A stretch of DNA of 64,000 nt. Origin: Candidatus Deferrimicrobiaceae bacterium. Lineage in GTDB: Bacteria > Desulfobacterota > Deferrimicrobia > Deferrimicrobiales > Deferrimicrobiaceae. Made by a program: the position numbers and the translations under genes. A model generated the notes under the pieces. That model did not search any database, was not told the DNA's origin, and saw only the letters and a program-made list of their open reading frames with translations. Shown here one piece after another: positions 55,701-63,723 of the stretch. The first letter of the stretch is position 1; the number at the start of each line of letters is the position of its first letter. Location: contig DASXVV010000009.1 of the NCBI GenBank assembly GCA_036504035.1, positions 434,001 to 498,000 on the forward strand. The letters run 5' to 3'.

Positions 55701-56781
55701 GGACGTCGGCGCTCTTCCCGAACCGCTCGAGCATGAGGCGGCAGATCCGCTCGGAGTCATCGACGCGTTCCCCCTCGAAGAGCCACTCGGCCAGATCGAG
55801 GAGCGACTCGGACGACTTCCGGGGGCTTGCGAGCCAGGCGTCGATCCGCGCGGCGGCCGCTTCCGCGGAGACGGGTGCCGCCGCTTCGGCGTCGGCCCGG
55901 GCCGGTTCCGGCGCGGCTGCTGGAACGAAGATGGATGTCGGCCGCCCGAAGCGCCGGACCTCGTAGGCGAATTCCCCCTCCCACAGGAACATCGTGTTGA
56001 CGACGGGCGCCTTGAGGTAGATCAGCGCCGAGAACGCCTTCTCGCGGTCGGTCTGCGGGGCGCCGTGCATCAGCTGGAGGATGTCGCACTGGAACGCCTC
56101 GACCTCGTCCTGGGTATACGGCGTGAAGATCAGCCTCCCGTCGAAAGACGCGACGTCCCATGCGTGGTTGGAGATCTGTGCGCTGTCGAGGAAGATGTCC
56201 TTCCCTTTCGTGGGCGTTTCGATGTAGCCGCGACGGGCTACCCGCATCAGCTCACGACACGCTTTTCCGGGATCGGAGGCGTGCTCCAGCACGTGGGAGC
56301 AGTAGACGAAGTCGAATTCCTTGTCGGCAAAGGGGATGTCTTCCACGCCGAACTCGTAGACCGGCTTCCCATCGACGTGCTTGAAAGGCGCCCCGGCCCG
56401 GCCGAATGCGTGGTCTTTCAGCGTCACGTCGGAGAGGTGCGTGGCGAGCGGAAAGGGAATGTGGCCGCTGCCGACGTCGAGGACCTTGTCGCCCGGGAGG
56501 ATCCCGAAGTCGAAGGTCCGGGCCTGATACAGGTGGTAGCGGTCCCGTTGGGGTAGTTCCTTGTAACGGTCGTAAAGCTCCGCGAGGACGGAAACCGACC
56601 GGGGAGGAAAAGATGCCGCAAGCTGTTCGTACAGGTCGAACGCTTCGAGGAATGCACCTTCACGGAACTTCTGCTTCGCTAGAGAAAGGCCCGAAACCAG
56701 ATCGGGATTCGCCATGCGGTATTTCGTGCGTCGACCGAAAGGGGAGCTGCCCATGCCGGTTCCTTTTTCCTGGTGTGACAT
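52699..56781 (-). CDS. Methyltransferase/CgeB-like glycosyltransferase/TylF-like fusion protein
   Basis: The start at 56781 has AGAGG just upstream and gives 1,360 residues. A TPR-like helix leads. Methyltransferase 1 spans about 85-260 (VLDVGSGHIPFPLA, SHVLEHASDPGKA). TPR repeats span 315-405. A CgeB-like glycosyltransferase spans 425-800 (FDVVFSGMWTLDQHPGRNRY, FEATGAGVFLLTEHFDNL). A TPR-like linker follows. A TylF/macrocin O-methyltransferase-like domain spans 920-1115 (FVECGVAAGGSSALLAYVIK, LHLDGDWYESTRAIL, DDYGYWEGCRKA). A last methyltransferase spans 1170-1300 (FVEVGSYAGGSLLLAY, FIFIDGDHGYEG). It follows the radical-SAM gene by 8 bases. Confidence 0.87.
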   Translation of the reverse strand: MSHQEKGTGMGSSPFGRRTKYRMANPDLVSGLSLAKQKFREGAFLEAFDLYEQLAASFPPRSVSVLAELYDRYKELPQRDRYHLYQARTFDFGILPGDKVLDVGSGHIPFPLATHLSDVTLKDHAFGRAGAPFKHVDGKPVYEFGVEDIPFADKEFDFVYCSHVLEHASDPGKACRELMRVARRGYIETPTKGKDIFLDSAQISNHAWDVASFDGRLIFTPYTQDEVEAFQCDILQLMHGAPQTDREKAFSALIYLKAPVVNTMFLWEGEFAYEVRRFGRPTSIFVPAAAPEPARADAEAAAPVSAEAAAARIDAWLASPRKSSESLLDLAEWLFEGERVDDSERICRLMLERFGKSADVLNLLGAILYRRERYAEAKEALSEACAFEPGNRAAAANLAEALLALGDTPDGVAATPPPSATPALGGANLRFLQIHTFYLEYLKALYESEPHLAQASFRVQMDRLVADGFSGIHMFAPYMGNLGYDAELIVANNPWSQQQWLNENRITLADMQDWVHDVVRHQIDTLRPDVLYLSDPITFDGRFLRTLSWKPSLVLGWRAANIPADTDWTGFDVMLSSLAALRETALKIGARAAEHFFPGYPGWVNGKISGSRPEFDVVFSGMWTLDQHPGRNRYLQEVAKAASDPRKPFTLGYYLSGQVETITPDVARFNLGGRFGVSMHQALRSGKIVIDARGILETRDNSGNTVDLARRETANMRIFEATGAGVFLLTEHFDNLSAYFTPGVEVETFRDGKELVEKIRYYLAHPEEREAIARRGQERCLREYGIEARAAVLDAIVRKHLEARSSAPEPAVLPVIRMMQDAIESIEEGDLAKAFDLLIHAKSLRQPVMGLDQLRAIVFTRMNRTGEARDALLEELRHFPDNLDAKGDLDSLLKSHPEAVSPIAGEGEFRELLGVIRPYTMLSVERLWNLFRMAKEVCEKNLPGNFVECGVAAGGSSALLAYVIKRYSRIPRFLYSFDSFSGMPSPTEEDRHGGVDADQTGWGTGTCSAPEESVREVCARVGAGDVVRTVKGFFEETLPVFRDRVGMIALLHLDGDWYESTRAILANLYDRIVDGGLLQVDDYGYWEGCRKAFHEFEAARGYTFEVNPIDDTGIWLVKPNSFEVNPVLQKTLVHRFLEDDPIPKGIEGQMSRNERFQLYYAATELLPRKSYPLRFVEVGSYAGGSLLLAYKALKRVSQGLQGFCVEPGGRPQLAEVLRKIGSEVTHLPCFSFDAAPELRKLFEQDGNFPEFIFIDGDHGYEGVRRDILDYYPLLAADGLLLFHDFLPPLDDENREAIFFHHGGTEPGIRRACVEVMEQQYGLKPIDLPLLCPADPTQTQAHLPIIPGVYSTVRAYRKPRR

Positions 56782-56789
56782 CTTGACCT

Positions 56790-59700
56790 CTAGCTCAGGC
56801 AGACCAGCCGCGCTTCGGGCAGCAGCCGCTGCAACAAGGCGTCGGCGGTGAATTTGACCCCCCAGTTGGGGATCGCGTAAGGGCAATAGCCCGAACCGAT
56901 CGGCCATGCCCCCGGCAACCCCCCGAGACGGTTTGCGTCATCCGGTGCGGTCATGTACTGCATCCGCTTGAGGTCGTCGATCAGCAACTCCGAGGCGTGG
57001 GCATGGGGGGATGATTCGTCCCGCCGGGCGCCACCGCGGAGGAACCACGCCAGCTGGGCATTCCCAGTGACGCACGACCACGCATCGGCCGAGCGCCAGT
57101 CCCTGTCGAAGGTTGCGGGCATCGTGACGAAACGCGATTTCCCCGCGGCCCGTTTCGCGTCGAGGTAGAAGCCGGCGATCCCGTCCGCCGCGTTCCGGAG
57201 CAACGTCCCGATCCGGTCATGATCGACGTCGGCATTGCCTAGCCGGAGGATTTCCTGGAGCCCGACCAACACGTAACCGATCAGGTGGGTCCACGGCTTC
57301 CCGGGCTCGGAAAGGCTGTTGGCGTCGACCCAGCCGTTGTCCCGCGACTGCGACAGGACCCATCGGACCGCGCGCTCCGCAGATATCCGATATCGGTCGT
57401 CGCCCGTCACCGCAAACAGTTCGAGAAGCGCCCAGGCCACGCGGCTCTTGTACGCGCGCGGTCCCTTGTAGGTGGAGCGGGTCCACTTGCCGTCGGGATC
57501 CTGGCAGGCGACGATCCAGTCGGCGGCGCGAAGCGCAGCGGTCAGGTATCGATCGTCCTGCGTCTCTTTGTATAGGGCGATCCATCCGAGCAGGACCTGT
57601 CCGGTATTGAAAACCCGCGGGCGCAGGCCGTAGACGCCCACCGGCTCGCCCGCACCGCCCTCGGGAGACTGGATCGCAACCTCCCAGTCGCCCATCGCGA
57701 TCGCCCGCTTGAGGGCTTCGGCGCTGCCGGTCAGGTGATGGAAAGCGAGAAACGTCGGGATGATGTAGCCGGTGGTTTCGGGATAATCGACATCCCAGTG
57801 AAGGCTGTCCATGGAATAGACCGCCGAAACGCCGCCGCGCCCGTTGGCGTCCTGGGCGAGAGAAAGCCACCGGATGCAGGCGTCGAGATGCTCGCGATCG
57901 CCCAGGGCCTGCCCCGGTTCGCAGCCGAGCCGTTCGAGCGCTTTCCGCCGGGAAGGTAGCGGAGCCGTCTTGGCGGCATTCCCGGTGCGCTGTTGCTCGA
58001 GCGCCTCCGCCAACGCCTCGGACACTTCCTGATCGCCGGGTCTTGCCTGAAGGAACGCGGAAAGCAACGCGACCAGATCGTCGATCCGGCCCGCGTCGAG
58101 CAGGATGCCGGCGCACCTGGCCATCGATTCGCGATCTCCGGGGTCGATCGACAGCGCATTGAGAAGCTGTTGCCAGCCGCGTTCCGCATCGTCGCCGGCA
58201 AGGTAGCTTTCCGCCAGCCGCCGGGCAACGGCGGCCGCGTCATCGGATCCGGCCGTGCGTGCGCCCAGGGGCAGGTTGCCGCGGATCTCGCGGAGCAGCG
58301 ACTCCGTCTCCGATAGCATGCCGGGGAGCAAGGGGGTTCCCTTGACCGCCTCGAGATAGAACATCTGCTCGGGGCGGTTGTCGATCGACTCGATGCCCGG
58401 GATCCGGCTTTCGAGGTACGACTTCTTCTCGATCCGCGCAAAACCGGCCTTCCGGAAGAGCACGGCCAGCGCGGGAAAATCGTAGACGTATTTGCAGTGG
58501 TTGTCGCCGGCCCGAAAGCCGTAGAAAAATTCGTTGAACTTGTCGGCGACGGTTTCGCCGGGGAAGCGGTCCCTCCCGTCGGGAAGCTTCTCGAAATAGA
58601 AGCCGCGGTCTTCGGACAGGTATCGCTCGGCGAGGACGTGCAGGTCCTGCGTCCCGAAGCGGGCGACGCCCCCGGGCCTGAGCACCCGGAACACGTCGTC
58701 GACGATCCGCTGCCCGCGCTCCCGCGTAAAATAGTTGATCGACGACATGCAGACGAGCGTGTCGACCTGCCCGTCATCGAACGGGAGAAGCTCCTTTTCC
58801 AGGTCCAGCACGACCTCGGAACCCGGGAACGCATCGATGTTGACGTAGCCATCCAGCCGGTAAGATCCGCTGCAAAGGTTGACCTTGATCGGGGGATTGC
58901 CGGGCACGGGGGCGTCGAGGAAGTAGCTCATGCAGTTCTCGACGCAGAAAGCGGGCGCATTCCCTGAAAGGACCGCCTCGCGAAAGCGCAGGTAGGCCGG
59001 GCTGTTCCAGATCTCCATCACGTCTTGCTCGAAGAGGTTGCCGAATCGGGTCCCTTTCCCGTAGTCGTGGCAGCAGGCGACCACCGACCCGTCGAGCAGC
59101 ATCGTGAAAACGTTGCGGGCGTTTCCGCAATCGCGCATCGCGTTCCGAAGCGAGGGAAAGTCAGGGTAGCGGGGGCGCGTAAATTCGGGCAAGCCGGAAC
59201 AGGCGAAATCCGAATCGCTCCGCCGGATGTACGGCGCCTTGAAGAACGGCGCGAGGCCCAACCCTTCACAGGTGCGGGCGAAGGCGTCCATTTCATGCCG
59301 GTTGTGGCGAAACACGATGAACTGCGGGTGCAGGCGAACCTTCCCTCCGTGCCTCTCGTTGGATGCGGCCAGCATCTCGAGCGCGCCCAGCGCTTTGCGG
59401 ACATCGCCACCGACACGATAGCGCTCGTAGATTTCCTGCGATACGCCGTCGATGGAGACAAGAATCTCGGAGACGCCCGAACGGATCAGGTCGTCCGCCA
59501 TCGTCGGCGTCATCGTCTGGCCGTTGGTGCTGATGTTGGTGGGAACGAAGGCCGAGGCGTAGCGCGTCATCTCGAGGATGGCCGGGTTCAGCATCGGCTC
59601 GCCCCACAGATGCAGGTACAAGAATTCCGCATAGGGCCGGATCTTGTCCGCGACGATCTTGAATCGCTCGAAGGAGAGGAACCCCTTCTTCCGGTCGATC

Positions 59701-59897
59701 ATCCCGCCGCCGATGGCGCATTCCGGGCACTTCAGGTTGCACGCGAGAGAGGTTTCGAGGGCGAAGATCGCGGGCTTCAAGGGATCAAACCGATCGTTGG
59801 TCGATGCGATGTCCTTTCCTCCTCCCGCCTGCCATTCATGTGCCCCCCGGTTGACCTCTAATGTCCGCCCCTTTGGCAAATACAAGATCCGTGCCAC
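56790..59897 (-). CDS. Radical-SAM/methyltransferase/TPR/alpha-toroid fusion protein
   Basis: First of the four giant genes. Numbering from the frame's first GTG (59897): radical-SAM core at about 45-340 with C53, C57, C60 (CNLKCPEC) and a SPASM-like cysteine set (CCHDYGKG, CVENC); methyltransferase at 345-520 (SSINYFTRERGQRIVDDVFR, VLRPGGVARFG); TPR at 560-650; an alpha/alpha-toroid-like domain at 680-1030 (ETTGYIIPTFLAFHHLTG). The GTG at 59897 lies inside the sigma-54 promoter, so the true start is further in. GGAGGAGG at about 59816-59825 points to a start near 59810, though only ATC is there in frame; TTG at 59780 is another choice. Confidence 0.82.
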   Translation of the reverse strand: MARILYLPKGRTLEVNRGAHEWQAGGGKDIASTNDRFDPLKPAIFALETSLACNLKCPECAIGGGMIDRKKGFLSFERFKIVADKIRPYAEFLYLHLWGEPMLNPAILEMTRYASAFVPTNISTNGQTMTPTMADDLIRSGVSEILVSIDGVSQEIYERYRVGGDVRKALGALEMLAASNERHGGKVRLHPQFIVFRHNRHEMDAFARTCEGLGLAPFFKAPYIRRSDSDFACSGLPEFTRPRYPDFPSLRNAMRDCGNARNVFTMLLDGSVVACCHDYGKGTRFGNLFEQDVMEIWNSPAYLRFREAVLSGNAPAFCVENCMSYFLDAPVPGNPPIKVNLCSGSYRLDGYVNIDAFPGSEVVLDLEKELLPFDDGQVDTLVCMSSINYFTRERGQRIVDDVFRVLRPGGVARFGTQDLHVLAERYLSEDRGFYFEKLPDGRDRFPGETVADKFNEFFYGFRAGDNHCKYVYDFPALAVLFRKAGFARIEKKSYLESRIPGIESIDNRPEQMFYLEAVKGTPLLPGMLSETESLLREIRGNLPLGARTAGSDDAAAVARRLAESYLAGDDAERGWQQLLNALSIDPGDRESMARCAGILLDAGRIDDLVALLSAFLQARPGDQEVSEALAEALEQQRTGNAAKTAPLPSRRKALERLGCEPGQALGDREHLDACIRWLSLAQDANGRGGVSAVYSMDSLHWDVDYPETTGYIIPTFLAFHHLTGSAEALKRAIAMGDWEVAIQSPEGGAGEPVGVYGLRPRVFNTGQVLLGWIALYKETQDDRYLTAALRAADWIVACQDPDGKWTRSTYKGPRAYKSRVAWALLELFAVTGDDRYRISAERAVRWVLSQSRDNGWVDANSLSEPGKPWTHLIGYVLVGLQEILRLGNADVDHDRIGTLLRNAADGIAGFYLDAKRAAGKSRFVTMPATFDRDWRSADAWSCVTGNAQLAWFLRGGARRDESSPHAHASELLIDDLKRMQYMTAPDDANRLGGLPGAWPIGSGYCPYAIPNWGVKFTADALLQRLLPEARLVCLS
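59881..59896 (-). promoter_or_regulatory. Sigma-54 promoter of the giant glycosylation operon
   Basis: The minus strand reads TGGCACGGATCTTGTA, matching TGGCACG-N4-TTGCW at all but one base (GT for GC at -12). The expected start lies near 59870. It overlaps the first codons of the widest reading of the radical-SAM gene. This links the modification genes to the flagellar sigma-54 regulon. Confidence 0.8.
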
Positions 59898-59965
59898 ACA
59901 ACATAATAAAGATACTGCCCTGATTACGGGTAGTTATAGAAAACCGCCCGTCAATCGGACTTCTA

Positions 59966-59983
59966 ATGTCAAACAAATGACAT
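59966..59983. promoter_or_regulatory. Candidate enhancer dyad for the glycosylation operon
   Basis: ATGTCA-N6-TGACAT is a perfect 6+6 inverted repeat centred about 105 bases upstream of the predicted start, a typical activator distance for sigma-54 promoters. A second weaker dyad (CATGG-N6-CCATG) lies at 59986-60001. Confidence 0.45.
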
Positions 59984-60099
59984 CCCATGGATATTCCCAT
60001 GCAGGGGAGACAGGAAGGAGGACTACCTGGCGGCATCCAATCCCTATGAGAGCGAAATGAAGTCGGGCCCGCGAGAAGCCTGATTGGGATCATCAAGTT

Positions 60100-61023
60100 C
60101 TAGGACTCCCCCCGGAGCAGCGCCTCCGCCCATGCGGGTAACGGGAATAGTCCGTCGAGCGAGAGCCGGTTCAAATTGCCCAGCACCAGCTTCGCGTCCC
60201 CCAACTTGTTATTGTTGTAATAGGAAACCGCAAGCGCCAGATTCTCGTCGAAAAGTTCTCTTGCGCTGATTTTCTTGGTAAGGACCGCATAATATTCCGC
60301 ATGCCATTCCTGCTCGCTGCGAGGAAGGCTATTGAAAATAATCTCGTTCCTCGCCGCCTGCTCCCGGATTCCGGCAACGTTCTCCGGCGTCCTCTGGATT
60401 TTATTGTAGACAAAGTGCAGATATTCCTTGACCTCGCAAGACTGGATGCCCGCCAAGTCGTCGACAATTCCGAAGCGCTCCGTTTTCAACAGGAACCTGA
60501 GGAGAGCGGGGGTGTAGGCGTTGATGTGTCCGTAAGAATAAAGGTGTTGCCATGCGCGGTCGGCATCGGCGATGGAATCCAGTGGAATCTCAATGACCTG
60601 AAACCGGGACACCCGCTTGATCTCCCGGAGAAGGATCCGTTCGAACTCGACATGTTCCAGGACATGGGAAAGGACCACCAGGTCGAAAGCGTCGTCGTCA
60701 TACGGGAGGGCATACCCGTCAAATAGCGAAACCTTCCGGACCGACGCCAGATTCAAACTCTTGATGACATCGACGCCGGAAGGATCCACCTCCAGGGCAT
60801 GGGCCTCTTCGCTGAACTTGAACGCGTCGAGCCATTTCAGGATGGCCCCGTCCCCGGCCCCCACCTCCAGGATCTTCCGGTGGGGAACGTTGTTCCTCTG
60901 GCTTAATAAAATGATATTCGCGGCCTTGGTCTTGGCCCCCAGAAGACGCCATTCCGTCGGGGCCTGATACATGTTTTCCTCGATCCGCGTTCTTGCATTG
61001 ACGGATACCTCCCTTGTCAACAT
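60100..61023 (-). CDS. Class I SAM-dependent methyltransferase of lower GC content
   Basis: The 307-residue protein has motif I ILEVGAGDGAILKWL (about 51-65), AHALEVDPSG, FDLVVLSHVLEHVEFERILL, all of the Methyltransf_11/23 type, and a charged C-terminal extension without recognised domain (SYYNNNKLGDAKLVLGNLNR, TPR-like). GGAGG lies 8 bases before the ATG. Codon use is visibly AT-richer than in neighbouring genes (many TTA, ATT, AAT-like codons), suggesting recent acquisition. It lies upstream of the giant operon on the same strand, separated by the 200-base promoter region. Confidence 0.85.
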   Translation of the reverse strand: MLTREVSVNARTRIEENMYQAPTEWRLLGAKTKAANIILLSQRNNVPHRKILEVGAGDGAILKWLDAFKFSEEAHALEVDPSGVDVIKSLNLASVRKVSLFDGYALPYDDDAFDLVVLSHVLEHVEFERILLREIKRVSRFQVIEIPLDSIADADRAWQHLYSYGHINAYTPALLRFLLKTERFGIVDDLAGIQSCEVKEYLHFVYNKIQRTPENVAGIREQAARNEIIFNSLPRSEQEWHAEYYAVLTKKISARELFDENLALAVSYYNNNKLGDAKLVLGNLNRLSLDGLFPLPAWAEALLRGES

Positions 61024-61087
61024 CGAACACCCCTCCGACGTGATTTGTCGCCAATACCGAACGTCGCCGCCCGCAGCGGCTTTTTTC

Positions 61088-61888
61088 TCAGGCGGAGATC
61101 GCGATCCCGGATCCGGAGCGCGGCGTCGCGTTCGCGCGAACGGCGAAGTGGAGGTAGACCAGGAGGATCAGGAAGTCGAAGACCGTGGACAATTGCGACG
61201 TGGCGTGGAACAGGTCGCGGAAAGCCGATGTCACGATAGCCGGCGTCGCCGCGAAGACCGTCAGCCGGAGCGCAGTCGTGTAATCGACCGGGGCGTGGAT
61301 CCGGCGGGCATAGAGCAGGGCGATCACCGCGAAGAGCAGGACCTGCAGCGCCCGGTAGGCGAACGAGAGCAGCGCGACGACGGGAAAGTAGATCACGGTC
61401 ATCCAGTTCCAGACCGCCGTGCGCCACCCGTCCAGCACCACCTCGTCGATGACGTTGTTGTCGAGCCCGCGCATCATGAAGACCTGCGTCTCTCGCGCAT
61501 CCTTGCGCAGGATCATCCGGTCGGACATCAGCAGCAGAGACGCCTTCGTGTTGTCGAGCGACGTGGTCTGCCCGGACGTATCGAGGATCAGGAACGGCGT
61601 ATTGTCGAGGGGATTGACGACGACGTGAGGCCCGGGGGGGTCGATATAGGCCCGCCCGCCCGAAATGCGCACGGGGGGAATCTGGCGGATGATGCCGGGC
61701 AGCTCGCTCCCGAAATAGTCGGAGATGACCTGGTAGCCGCCCACCATGCCGGGGATCGCGCACAGCGAGACCAGGAAGAACAGGTAGCCGAACCAGCTTC
61801 CGGTCAACTCGCGGCCCACTTCGCGGTAGAAGGGAGCGGAATAGAAAGACAGGTAGATCGGGCGCAGCGCGGCCCGCCACTTCGACAT
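61088..61888 (-). CDS. DUF1189-family membrane protein
   Basis: The 266-residue protein has the DUF1189 layout. The start IYLSFYSAPFYREVGRELTG leads to a first membrane helix (about 31-50), then a soluble loop with NPLDNTPFLILDTSGQTTSL and MSDRMILRK, then three to four membrane helices (about 155-255). The biochemical role of the family is unknown. It is divergently oriented to the oxidoreductase gene at 61987, and nothing links it to flagella. The start has AAGGAGAAAC just upstream. Confidence 0.85.
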   Translation of the reverse strand: MSKWRAALRPIYLSFYSAPFYREVGRELTGSWFGYLFFLVSLCAIPGMVGGYQVISDYFGSELPGIIRQIPPVRISGGRAYIDPPGPHVVVNPLDNTPFLILDTSGQTTSLDNTKASLLLMSDRMILRKDARETQVFMMRGLDNNVIDEVVLDGWRTAVWNWMTVIYFPVVALLSFAYRALQVLLFAVIALLYARRIHAPVDYTTALRLTVFAATPAIVTSAFRDLFHATSQLSTVFDFLILLVYLHFAVRANATPRSGSGIAISA

Positions 61889-61986
61889 CGTTTCTCCTTG
61901 GCCGGGGCAATCGTCCCGGTCTCCGACCGATTATACCGCAAGGGGTCGAATCGATCCGCCTAAAGGGCTGATACAATCAGGGACTT

Positions 61987-63723
61987 ATGGAACCGTTTCT
62001 CCTCCAGGGGCTTCACGTCGACCTCGCCCGGATGACGGCATCCGCCGAAGGATTGCCGGAGGGCGAATCCGCCCGCTGGCTCGGCGGGCGCGGGCTCGGC
62101 GTGCGCTTCCTCCTCCCGCATTCGACCCGGGCGTGGGACGACCCGGCGCTGCCGCTCGTCTTCGCGGTCGGCCCGTTGACCGCGGCCGGCCTGGCCGCCT
62201 GCGGCCGAACCTACGTTACCTCCCGGTCGCCGCTGACCGGCACCCTCTTCACCGAGGATGCCGGCGGCGATTTCGGTGCGCAGCTTCGCCGCTGCGGTCT
62301 ACTTTACCTGCGCATCACCGGCAGGTCGGCGACGCCGTGCCGCCTGACGATCGACGAGGGACGCGCCACGCTCGAGCCCGACGCGTGGCGCCCCGGGTCC
62401 GGCGACCCCGCCGAAGGGTGGGACGGCCGGGTGGCGTCGGTCGGCGCTGCCGCGATGTCCGGCGTCCGCTTTGCCTCGATCGTCTTCGATGCGCCCTGGG
62501 CCGCCGACCGAGGGGGGCTCGGCCTCGTCATGGCTTCGCGAAACCTGCTGCGCATCCGCGTGCGCGGAAGCGTTCCGCCAACGGTCGCCGATCCCGGGGG
62601 CCTGGCGCAGGCGCGCGAGCAGGCGCTGCGGCTGATCCACGCGGCCCCGGCGCTCTGCGGCCCCTGCGGCATCTCGCGGTACGGCACGGCCACCCTGTTC
62701 GACCTCGCCGCATCCCGCCGGATGCTCCCGACGCGCAACTTCCGGGCGACGGCGTTCGAGGGGGCCGGGGCGCTCTCCGCCACGGCGTTCGCGCACGGGA
62801 CCGGCGCCGCGTGCGACGGCTGCCCGGTCGCCTGCGGCAGGGTCGACCCCGCCGGGACGCCTTTCCCCTCCTTCTCCGCCCTGACCCACCTCGGCCCGCT
62901 CGTCGGGAACGGCGATCCCTCGACGGCTGTCGCGGCCAACGCCTTCTGTCGCGAGGCCGGGCTCGACCCGGTCACCGCCGGCGCCACGATCGCCGCTTTT
63001 TGCGAGATTCGCCGCGGCGATCTTGTCGAAGGGGAGCTTCAGGCGCTTCTACGATCGATCGTCGCGCGTGACGGCGCAAGCGACACGCTGGCGGAAGGAT
63101 CGCGCCGGGCGTCGGAGCGGCTCGGGATGCCGTCCGCATCGATGGCGGTCAAGGGGCTCGAGCTGCCCGGCTTCGACCCGCGCGGCGCGCTCGGCACGGC
63201 GCTGTCCTACGCCGTCTCGACGCGGGGCGGAGACGAGGCGCACGCCATGGCCTACGTCCACGAGGTGCTGCGCAAGCCGGTGGCGACCGACCGCTTCTCG
63301 CTCGACGGGAAAGCGCGCATCGTCAAGACTTCGGAAGACCTCTACGCGGCGGCCGATGCGCTCGGCATCTGCCGCTTCGCCTTCTTCGGCGCGTCGCTCG
63401 AGGAATATTCGGGGGCGTTCCGGTCGATCACCGGCCTCGCATCCGGCCAGTCGGCGCTGCTGGAAGCCGGCGAGCGGATCGCGGCCGCCGAGCGGCTTTT
63501 CAACGAGCAATCGGGATTCGCGTTCTCCGACGACGTGCTGCCCGCCCGCTTCCACGATGCGCCCGGCACTCCCGGCGACGGGATCTTTACCCCCCCGATC
63601 GACCGTGCGGCATTTTCGGAGGCGCTCGGGCACTATGCCGCCCTGCGCGGGATCGGCGTCGACGGACGTTTGCTTCCCGAGACGATCGCGCGACTCGGCC
63701 TGACGGAGGAGGCGCGACCATGA
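61987..63723 (+). CDS. Aldehyde:ferredoxin oxidoreductase-family protein
   Basis: The 578-residue protein belongs to the tungsten-pterin AOR family, which oxidises aldehydes with ferredoxin. It shows the N-terminal GGRGLGVRFLLP, SRSPLTGTLFTEDAGGDFGA, and the [4Fe-4S] ligands CDGCPVAC (about 277-284) with the late cysteine in DALGICRF (about 462-469). Length is slightly under the typical 600-620. The family also holds members with non-aldehyde substrates, so the substrate is open. AGGGACTT precedes the ATG. It overlaps the next gene by 4 bases. Confidence 0.88.
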   Translation: MEPFLLQGLHVDLARMTASAEGLPEGESARWLGGRGLGVRFLLPHSTRAWDDPALPLVFAVGPLTAAGLAACGRTYVTSRSPLTGTLFTEDAGGDFGAQLRRCGLLYLRITGRSATPCRLTIDEGRATLEPDAWRPGSGDPAEGWDGRVASVGAAAMSGVRFASIVFDAPWAADRGGLGLVMASRNLLRIRVRGSVPPTVADPGGLAQAREQALRLIHAAPALCGPCGISRYGTATLFDLAASRRMLPTRNFRATAFEGAGALSATAFAHGTGAACDGCPVACGRVDPAGTPFPSFSALTHLGPLVGNGDPSTAVAANAFCREAGLDPVTAGATIAAFCEIRRGDLVEGELQALLRSIVARDGASDTLAEGSRRASERLGMPSASMAVKGLELPGFDPRGALGTALSYAVSTRGGDEAHAMAYVHEVLRKPVATDRFSLDGKARIVKTSEDLYAAADALGICRFAFFGASLEEYSGAFRSITGLASGQSALLEAGERIAAAERLFNEQSGFAFSDDVLPARFHDAPGTPGDGIFTPPIDRAAFSEALGHYAALRGIGVDGRLLPETIARLGLTEEARP

